Assembly: GCF_032583975.1 (NCBI RefSeq)
Contig: NZ_JAWHTF010000003.1
Strand: one strand, 5' to 3'
Source of the DNA: Gilvirhabdus luticola
GTDB taxonomy: Bacteria > Bacteroidota > Bacteroidia > Flavobacteriales > Flavobacteriaceae
Length of the DNA: 64,000 bases
Shown here: positions 58,922-64,000 of the stretch, in pieces
How positions within the stretch are numbered: position 1 is the stretch's first letter
Layout: the number at the start of each line of letters is the position of its first letter
Notes under the pieces: model-generated
What the model was told of the DNA's origin: nothing
Seen by the model: only the letters and a program-made list of their open reading frames with translations
The model's database searches: none
Made by a program: the position numbers and the translations under genes

Positions 58922-59323
58922 CTAAAATCGTAATGCCCAACTATGTTGAAGCTTTCTAAAAGCCTTTAGTTCTTTTCTCAAAATTCTAATATAATCTTTA
59001 CCATTGCTGTTTGCGCGTTCTAACCGGCTACAATTCTTATATAACAGATATGTCAATCTTTTTATGGATAGAACATGTTTATACTTTTTATCTGTATAAT
59101 GTTCTAATTCTGCTTTTAAAATTTCTGGTGCCAAAGAAACAGACTGCTGTACAATATCTCCAGAAAAATAAATATTTTCATCTTCTGAACCGTCAGGTTT
59201 TAATTCAGATAAATCATCACTAAAGTATTGAGATAAGTTTTGTGACAACGTAATTATCTCTATTGCCTTTTTGTAAATAGGCAATTCATAAAGATGTGAT
59301 GGTATTGTAGGTAACATGTTCAA
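58922..59323 (-). CDS. Hypothetical helical protein (133 aa)
   Basis: An all-helical, charged product: MNMLPTIPSHLYELPIYKKAIEIITLSQNLSQYF, DIVQQSVSLAPEILKAELEHY, a basic helix HVLSIKRLTYLLYKNCSRLERA and YIRILRKELKAFRKLQHSW. The layout recalls four-helix-bundle proteins of the 23S-intervening-sequence type, but the match is weak. It is convergent with icmF (23-base gap) and divergent from the Lrp-type regulator. A second Met at residue 3 could be the start. Confidence 0.65.
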   Translation of the reverse strand: MNMLPTIPSHLYELPIYKKAIEIITLSQNLSQYFSDDLSELKPDGSEDENIYFSGDIVQQSVSLAPEILKAELEHYTDKKYKHVLSIKRLTYLLYKNCSRLERANSNGKDYIRILRKELKAFRKLQHSWALRF

Positions 59324-59430
59324 GCAATTTATTCAAAAATAGTGACAAGATTCCATAATAGGCAATAATTATTAATGTAAAATTGTATATTTACTTTATT
59401 TATTAATGAAAAAACATAATAATCTTTAAT

Positions 59431-59874
59431 ATGAAAATTGATTCGTTTAACTGGAAGATTTTAAGATGTTTACAACACAATGCAAGACAAACTAATGTCG
59501 AAATTGCAAAGCAGGTTGGTATGTCTTCTCCAGCTGTTGCAGAACGGATAAGAAAGATGGAAGATGCTGGAGTTATTGAAAGTTATAATACCAAAGTATC
59601 ACCTTTTCAAGTGGGCTATCAACTTAAGGCAATTATTACTTTACGTGCCTTTATGGGCAAACTCAAGCCTTTTTTAGAGAAAGTAAAAACCTATGATGAA
59701 GTTTTAAATTGCTACCGAATAACTGGTGATGAAAACATTGTTATGATAGTTGTCTTAAAGAACCAAAAACATTTAGAGTTTTTTATTGATCAACTTATTA
59801 CATACGGAGAAAGTAAAACACAAATTGTACTTTCTCAAGTCGTAAAAAATAATGCCGTAAAAGAAATAAACTAA
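59431..59874 (+). CDS. Lrp/AsnC-family transcriptional regulator
   Basis: A 147-residue feast/famine regulator: FNWKILRCLQHNARQTNVEIAKQVGMSSPAVAERIRKMEDAGVIESYNTKVSP is the winged helix-turn-helix, followed by the RAM ligand domain (LKAIITLRAFMGKL...VLNCYRITGDENIVMIVVL). The ligand is probably an amino acid but cannot be named. It is convergent with the MFS exporter gene (3-base gap) and has no obvious target next to it. Confidence 0.95.
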   Translation: MKIDSFNWKILRCLQHNARQTNVEIAKQVGMSSPAVAERIRKMEDAGVIESYNTKVSPFQVGYQLKAIITLRAFMGKLKPFLEKVKTYDEVLNCYRITGDENIVMIVVLKNQKHLEFFIDQLITYGESKTQIVLSQVVKNNAVKEIN

Positions 59875-59877
59875 TAT

Positions 59878-61089
59878 CTATTGTGTATCATTTCTAACTC
59901 TCATATATTGTTTGAGTATAAACAATAATAACATACATACAATTGCAAGCAAAGTAATTATGTACCATGTGTTTTCAAATCCGATTTTATCAACCATTTG
60001 TAAACCTGCATTGTGCCCAAATATATGAGCAACAGAAAAGGAAATGGTGTATAGAGCCATATACTCACCTTGATTACCGCGTTTTGCACGTTGCATAGCA
60101 AAAGCATTTGAAAACGGGAAGGCTATCATTTCGCCTAAAGTCATAAAGACCATTCCAAAAATGAGAATTCCTACCCAAGAAGTCATATTTAAAATAATAA
60201 TACTTATACCGGTAAGTACAGCTCCAAAAAACATTAATCCAGATTTTGTATACCGTGTGTTTTCTAGCCATTTGATCAAAGGCATTTCAAAAACGAAAAT
60301 TAAAAATCCATTTAAACCCATTAGCAAACCTATTTCCAATTCGGTGAGTTGATGCACATCTTTATAATACAATGGCATAGTGGAAAAGTATTGTAAGAAT
60401 ACAACACCAAACAATGCCATTGCTGCAAGGAAAATCCAAAAGGCTTTATCACTGTAGGCCGATTTCGGGTTTTCATTTTTTACATCATCTAAAGTTCTTG
60501 CAGTTTTCGGATTTAGAACTTGTAACAAAACAATACTTGCAACGATACAAGTTATACCATCAACCCAAAACAAACCACCATAACTGATAGTTGTAATAAT
60601 AATACCACCTACGGCTGGTCCAGCCGAAAAACCAAGATTAATGGCTAGCCTAATAAGTGTTACAGAACGTGTTTTGTTTTCAGGCTTACTGTAAGCACTT
60701 AAAGCCACAAACATAGCTGGTCTAAACGTGTCAGCTACTACCATAACTACAAAAATACCTATGCAAAACGATACAAATGTTGTAAGATATTGCAGAGCAA
60801 TAAATAAAATGCCTGTAGCAAGCAAACTAAACACCATGACTTTGTAATAACCAATTTTATCAGTCAGTTTTCCACCTAACCAAGAGCCAACTACAGAACC
60901 TAACCCAAAAGCACTCATTATCCAGCCAACATCATTTAAGCTAAAGTCAAGACTTTTTGTTAAATACAAAGACATAAATGGTAATACCATAGTGCCTGCT
61001 CTATTTATCAATGTAATAAGAGCAAGCCACCACACTTCTCTAGAGAGACCTCTAAAAGTATTGATGTAGTTGTTAAAAAGTGTTTTCAT
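59878..61089 (-). CDS. MFS transporter, probable drug/metabolite exporter
   Basis: A 403-residue 12-helix major facilitator. Motif A (GGKLTDKIGYYK, loop 2-3) is present, and LGFSAGPAVGGII in helix 5 matches the G-x-x-x-G-P-x-x-G-G antiporter motif C, which marks proton-coupled exporters. It resembles MdtH-like transporters. Its leader region (61090-61272) contains a short ORF, an intrinsic terminator 26 bases before the start codon and a possible antiterminator, so expression may depend on attenuation. Substrate is unknown. Confidence 0.9.
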   Translation of the reverse strand: MKTLFNNYINTFRGLSREVWWLALITLINRAGTMVLPFMSLYLTKSLDFSLNDVGWIMSAFGLGSVVGSWLGGKLTDKIGYYKVMVFSLLATGILFIALQYLTTFVSFCIGIFVVMVVADTFRPAMFVALSAYSKPENKTRSVTLIRLAINLGFSAGPAVGGIIITTISYGGLFWVDGITCIVASIVLLQVLNPKTARTLDDVKNENPKSAYSDKAFWIFLAAMALFGVVFLQYFSTMPLYYKDVHQLTELEIGLLMGLNGFLIFVFEMPLIKWLENTRYTKSGLMFFGAVLTGISIIILNMTSWVGILIFGMVFMTLGEMIAFPFSNAFAMQRAKRGNQGEYMALYTISFSVAHIFGHNAGLQMVDKIGFENTWYIITLLAIVCMLLLFILKQYMRVRNDTQ

Positions 61090-61112
61090 TAGTTGATTGA
61101 TTAGTTTAAAAA

Positions 61113-61142
61113 TAAAAAGTCCAACTTTACAGTTGGACTTTT
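61113..61142 (-). terminator. Intrinsic terminator in the leader of the MFS gene
   Basis: On the minus strand AAGTCCAACT (61140-61131), loop GTAA, AGTTGGACTT (61126-61117), then TTTATTTTT. The T-rich side faces the MFS gene, which starts 26 bases beyond. Confidence 0.75.
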
Positions 61143-61171
61143 ATACATTGTAATATCTTATATTCATATCA

Positions 61172-61246
61172 TCACAATATATCAAACGCCCAACCCTTAC
61201 CAGAAGAGGTGTACTGTTTTCTACAAATTGTGACTAAATTTCGCAT
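61172..61246 (-). CDS. Candidate 24-aa leader peptide
   Basis: ATG at 61246 opens 24 codons ending at TGA 61172. The peptide begins MRNLVTICRKQY and ends GKGWAFDIL; it has no signal or membrane segment. A -7 box (TAGTTTTG, 61272-61265) lies 19 bases upstream and a terminator 32 bases downstream. The codons GGT-TGG-GC can pair with the 5' arm of that terminator (8 consecutive pairs, two of them G-U), which fits ribosome-controlled attenuation of the MFS gene. It could equally be an independent small gene. Confidence 0.45.
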   Translation of the reverse strand: MRNLVTICRKQYTSSGKGWAFDIL

Positions 61247-61258
61247 GGTTTATTTTTG
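61228..61258 (+). promoter_or_regulatory. Promoter of the DUF1684 gene
   Basis: TTG (61228-61230), a 20-base spacer and TATTTTTG (61251-61258) match the full Bacteroidota consensus, 45 bases before the start codon. A second TATTTTTG at 61293-61300 abuts the start. Confidence 0.7.
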
Positions 61259-61264
61259 TTGGTT

Positions 61265-61272
61265 CAAAACTA
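61265..61272 (-). promoter_or_regulatory. -7 promoter element of the leader ORF / MFS transcript
   Basis: TAGTTTTG on the minus strand, an exact TAnnTTTG, upstream of the short ORF. No -33 TTG is evident. Confidence 0.4.
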
Positions 61273-61302
61273 TGTAAAATATTTGTAAGTTGTATTTTTG
61301 AA

Positions 61303-61923
61303 ATGAAAAAATTAAATATGAAATCTTTTTTTGCCGTATTTATTATTGCATTTTTCTTTTTAGGTTGTACTCAAGATAAACAGCCAATTTTTGGCGAAAC
61401 CGATTTTCAGCGTGAGATGAATGCTGAATTTAAGGATGCTACAACATCACCTTTAACAAAAAAGGATTTGAAACATTTTAAAGCATTGGAGTTTTTTCCT
61501 GTTGATTCTACTTTTATTGTAACAGCAAATTTTATTAGAACACCAGACGAAAAACCTTTTAAAATGAAAACCACTACAGACAGATTACCTGTTTATGTGA
61601 AATATGGTGAAGCCACATTTACGTTGAGAGGCGAAACATTTAAACTAAACATTTACCAAAACCAGGAATTAATTACCAAAGAAGGTTATGAAGATTATCT
61701 GTTTTTACCTTTTTTAGACCAAACTAATGGAATTGAAAGTTATGGAGGCGGACGCTATATAGATGCGAGAATACCTCAAGGAAACACTATAATTATTGAT
61801 TTTAATAAAGCCTATAACCCTTATTGTGCTTATAATGATAAATATTCTTGCCCAATTGTACCAAGAGTAAATTATTTACCTATAAAGATAGAAGCTGGCG
61901 TCAAGGCTTTTAATGAGCATTGA
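61303..61923 (+). CDS. DUF1684 lipoprotein
   Basis: A 206-residue envelope lipoprotein (leader AFFFLGC) with the DUF1684 core: FQREMNAEFKDATTSPLTKKD, FKALEFFPVDSTF, VKYGEATFTLRGETFKLNIYQ, FLPFLDQTNGIESYGGGRYIDARIPQGNTIIIDFNKAYNPYCAYNDKYSCPIVPRVNYLPIKIEAG. Function is unknown in the family. A start at the sixth codon (ATG 61318) is also possible, because a -7 box lies directly before the first ATG. Confidence 0.92.
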   Translation: MKKLNMKSFFAVFIIAFFFLGCTQDKQPIFGETDFQREMNAEFKDATTSPLTKKDLKHFKALEFFPVDSTFIVTANFIRTPDEKPFKMKTTTDRLPVYVKYGEATFTLRGETFKLNIYQNQELITKEGYEDYLFLPFLDQTNGIESYGGGRYIDARIPQGNTIIIDFNKAYNPYCAYNDKYSCPIVPRVNYLPIKIEAGVKAFNEH

Positions 61924-61934
61924 TTTTTTGAAGT

Positions 61935-62009
61935 TTCGTTTAAAATGTTAGGCTAATCATAGTTTTAATTGTTATTAGCCCTAGTTAAACGAAGTTCGGC
62001 TATTTTTTT
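61935..62009. terminator. Structured convergent intergenic region, nested inverted repeats
   Basis: TTCGTTTAA (61935-61943) pairs with TTAAACGAA (61985-61993) around an inner stem GGCTAAT (61951-61957)/ATTAGCC (61974-61980). An alternative TAGCC...GGCTA (61998-62002) stem is followed by a T run. It lies between the convergent DUF1684 and crcB genes and probably ends transcription. Confidence 0.5.
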
Positions 62010-62030
62010 AAGAAAGTCAAACACGTAAGC

Positions 62031-62396
62031 TTACTTTACTAAATACATTCCAAAAAACACAGCTAAAAATCCAATAACAAAACTTGCAATGGTATAAACA
62101 GCAAAACTTGTAAAGTCACCAGCTTTTAAAAACAGATGGTTTTCATAAGCAAAGGCAGAAAAGGTAGTAAAACCACCACAAAATCCTGTGGCTAAAAGTA
62201 GAGTGTAGTTTTCTGAAAGCGCATTATTTTTTGCCGCTAAACCTAATATAATACCAATAAGTAAACTACCTAAAATATTGGCAGCAAAGGTTCCATAAGG
62301 AATCCCTGATTCAGAACTGTTTAAATATTTACCAACTATATAACGCAAAACACTTCCAAATCCGCCACCAACAAAAACGAGTAAGATCTGCTTCAT
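62031..62396 (-). CDS. crcB: Fluoride exporter CrcB/Fluc
   Basis: A 121-residue four-helix membrane protein forming dual-topology fluoride channels. Seen: GGGFGSVLRYIVGKYL, PYGTFAANILGSLLIGIILG (conserved Asn in the pore helix) and GFCGGFTTFSAFAYEN (the Phe-box and Na+ site region). The start directly abuts the stop of the upstream SRPBCC gene, so both are one transcript. No fluoride riboswitch was seen before the operon. Confidence 0.96.
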   Translation of the reverse strand: MKQILLVFVGGGFGSVLRYIVGKYLNSSESGIPYGTFAANILGSLLIGIILGLAAKNNALSENYTLLLATGFCGGFTTFSAFAYENHLFLKAGDFTSFAVYTIASFVIGFLAVFFGMYLVK

Positions 62397-63419
62397 TTAT
62401 TTTACTGCAATATATATTTGAGTGATCCAATCTGCTGGATTAGGTGCGCTCATCGGATCTGTCTGGTAAATTTCTATCATAGGACCACTTGCAGTAAATT
62501 CATAATGGGATTCTGTGATAAATTTCATAGTTTTTTCCCAAGCTTCCTTTAGGTTTATATAATCACCTTTAAGAGTTGTATTAATAGCTTTAAAAGGTTG
62601 CAGTTGTCCAGTAAGTATATCACTATCTGATGTTGTTATAACTTGATCGGAAGTTGGAATACAACTAGAAAATATAACGGCATCATTAGCTTCATCCCAT
62701 TTATGATAGTAGATAAATGGCGCTCCAGCCATTGGTATGTTATTAGTGATGGCATACTGACTAACTTTAGGAAGTGTTTCTTTCATTTTAGATTCAAACT
62801 CACTTATCTTACTAGACGTAGTATTGTAGAGATAAAAACCTCCACTGTGAGTGGTCTCTCCATTAATGACAATGCTATAGATTTTCATACTTTCTATGGC
62901 AATACTATCTAATTTTTCAAGACCACGTTCAAAATCAGGACCTATATTTTTTTCCATACCACCGGTAAATGTTGAATACATTTTAAACATGAAGGGTAAA
63001 TCTTTGCCCGATATATTCCAAGTCACTTTCGTTAAACCATTTTCAGAAGAATCAAAATTCCAAGATACTTCAGAAGGTGGAAAATCTTCAAACTGCATAT
63101 GTTGTAAGATAGATTGGTTCTCAACGGCATCAATAGTTGTCATTGTACCTATACCATCTTCATCTTCCCAAGAATATGAGCCACCTACATCCTTTGTTTG
63201 TTCAGGATAGTTAATTCTAGTGTCTGGATTTTTTTCAATCCATGGCGACCATGCTTCCCATTTTTTAAAGTCGATAACATTCTCATAAATAACAGAAGCA
63301 GGAGCCTGTATGGATCTAGATCTTGTAACACTATATTCGTTAGGTTGTACTGCAATATAAATTGCAACTCCAATAATAGCAATTAGAAGCAGAAATAATA
63401 GGTATTTTAAAAATTTCAT
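62397..63419 (-). CDS. SRPBCC domain + GyrI-like effector-binding protein
   Basis: A 340-residue protein with one N-terminal membrane helix (LKYLLFLLLIAIIGVAIYIAV). Residues about 28-175 are an SRPBCC/polyketide-cyclase-like START fold (SRSIQAPASVIYENVIDFKKWEAWSPW, GGSYSWEDEDGIGTMTTIDAVEN); residues about 185-340 are a GyrI/AraC effector-binding-like domain (GAPFIYYHKWDEANDAVIFSSCIPT, then YEFTASGPMIEIYQTDPMSAPNPADWITQIYIAV). Both domains bind small hydrophobic ligands in relatives. It is the first gene of the pair with crcB; the functional link is unclear. Confidence 0.88.
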   Translation of the reverse strand: MKFLKYLLFLLLIAIIGVAIYIAVQPNEYSVTRSRSIQAPASVIYENVIDFKKWEAWSPWIEKNPDTRINYPEQTKDVGGSYSWEDEDGIGTMTTIDAVENQSILQHMQFEDFPPSEVSWNFDSSENGLTKVTWNISGKDLPFMFKMYSTFTGGMEKNIGPDFERGLEKLDSIAIESMKIYSIVINGETTHSGGFYLYNTTSSKISEFESKMKETLPKVSQYAITNNIPMAGAPFIYYHKWDEANDAVIFSSCIPTSDQVITTSDSDILTGQLQPFKAINTTLKGDYINLKEAWEKTMKFITESHYEFTASGPMIEIYQTDPMSAPNPADWITQIYIAVK

Positions 63420-63519
63420 TTTAGAAGAATTAGTAGTCTTTCAAAGATAATCAATTTTAACCATCTCTAAAGTATTTACTTTTCGAGAAATAGCTAAAGA
63501 TTACATTATAGAATGATAA

Positions 63520-63705
63520 TTATTTAAAAATAAATTTAAGTAAAGCGATGAACAGAATAAATGAAATAAAAGCCATCAATACCCAAATACTGCCTTTATA
63601 ATATCGCCTGTGAAGCTTAAAATCCTTCTTGTATGTGTAGGCAATGATGATTACAAAAGCAATAAAAAATAAAATCCCAAAAATCCATTGTCCTTTCGTA
63701 AACAT
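63520..63705 (-). CDS. Small conserved-looking membrane protein (61 aa)
   Basis: From ATG 63705 the product MFTKGQWIFGILFFIAFVII... has two membrane helices (about 6-24 and 39-58) separated by a basic loop (YKKDFKLHRRYYKGS). A start six codons earlier at 63723 is possible. Short proteins with this start occur in other Flavobacteriaceae as far as I recall, but without known function. It is divergent from the pyrophosphohydrolase gene. Confidence 0.7.
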   Translation of the reverse strand: MFTKGQWIFGILFFIAFVIIIAYTYKKDFKLHRRYYKGSIWVLMAFISFILFIALLKFIFK

Positions 63706-63746
63706 ATAATTATTTTTATACAAATTTAATTAAAAACCCAGAATAA

Positions 63747-64000
63747 ATGAAAGATAAGATAGACGCTGTAAAACAATTTCATAATGCATTTAAAATAGGA
63801 TACAAAGAAACACCGGAAGCTGATTTAGGAATTGAAAAAAACATGCTTCGCTATAAACTTATGCGAGAAGAAAATGAAGAATATCTTGAAGCTGCCAATA
63901 ATAATGATCTTGTTGAAGTTGCCGATGCTTTAGGTGATATGCTTTATATTTTATGTGGTACCATTATAGAACATGGATTGCAATACAAAATAGAAGAGGT
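63747..64000 (+). CDS. MazG/PRA-PH-like nucleotide pyrophosphohydrolase, 3'-truncated
   Basis: The frame from ATG 63747 runs off the right edge with 84 codons visible. MKDKIDAVKQFHNAF, then LRYKLMREENEEYLEAANNNDLVEVADALGDMLYILCGTIIEHGL shows the E-E-x-x-E...E-x-x-D-x-x-x-D metal-binding pattern of all-alpha NTP pyrophosphohydrolases (MazG and phosphoribosyl-ATP pyrophosphohydrolase fold). Substrate is not decidable. It is divergent from the small membrane protein gene. Confidence 0.85.
   Translation, partial: MKDKIDAVKQFHNAFKIGYKETPEADLGIEKNMLRYKLMREENEEYLEAANNNDLVEVADALGDMLYILCGTIIEHGLQYKIEE

Noticed and set aside
62031..63519. Fluoride riboswitch for crcB
   Set aside because: crcB directly abuts the upstream SRPBCC gene, and the sequence before that gene shows no fluoride-riboswitch-like core.

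Overview
The window is AT-rich, uses Bacteroidota-type promoters (-7 box TAnnTTTG, -33 TTG), has almost no Shine-Dalgarno sequences, and carries a SusC/SusD pair, many lipoproteins with a leader ending in Cys, and a type IX secretion tail. This fits a member of the Flavobacteriaceae, probably marine. The genus cannot be assigned from this sequence alone.

Bases 1-33636 form one large glycan-utilisation region. A tightly packed operon (1-13658, genes overlapping or a few bases apart) encodes a 5'-truncated c-type-cytochrome/LRR/chitobiase-C protein, a GH29 fucosidase, two GH92 alpha-mannosidases, a PNGase F-like amidase, a GH3 enzyme with a PA14 insert, and a DUF4838/GH163 candidate endo-N-acetylglucosaminidase. 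A SusC/SusD pair with its own terminator follows (13915-18804), then a large FG-GAP/UnbV lipoprotein. An amino-sugar operon comes next (22349-28972): NagB fused to a PIG-L deacetylase domain, a GH18, CutC, a lactonase-type propeller and a GH20. The region ends with xylulokinase, xylose isomerase and an SGLT-type Na+/sugar symporter (29128-33636). Together this reads as a locus that strips N-glycans from glycoproteins. The missing sialidase and beta-galactosidase and the adjoining xylose pathway suggest fucosylated, xylosylated, mannose-type glycans such as those of plants, algae or invertebrates. That specificity is an inference.

Bases 33637-41440 hold a 50-residue small gene, a secreted endonuclease I, a BlaI/BlaR-type pair preceded by three evenly spaced palindromic operators, a divergent Na+/Ca2+ exchanger, a hotdog thioesterase-like protein and a GSII-type glutamine synthetase. 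A second glutamine synthetase (GSIII) is divergent from it.

Bases 41708-64000 are mainly core metabolism: GSIII, purM, B12-dependent ribonucleotide reductase, prfA, pyrF, a PfkB kinase, DUF4197, a PqqB-like metallo-hydrolase, purU, the fused isobutyryl-CoA mutase icmF, an Lrp/AsnC regulator, an MFS exporter, DUF1684, crcB, an SRPBCC/GyrI-like protein and a partial MazG-like pyrophosphohydrolase. Upstream of the MFS exporter lies a 24-codon ORF followed by an intrinsic terminator and a possible competing antiterminator, which looks like a leader-peptide attenuator. No tRNA, rRNA, CRISPR array, insertion sequence or prophage was seen.
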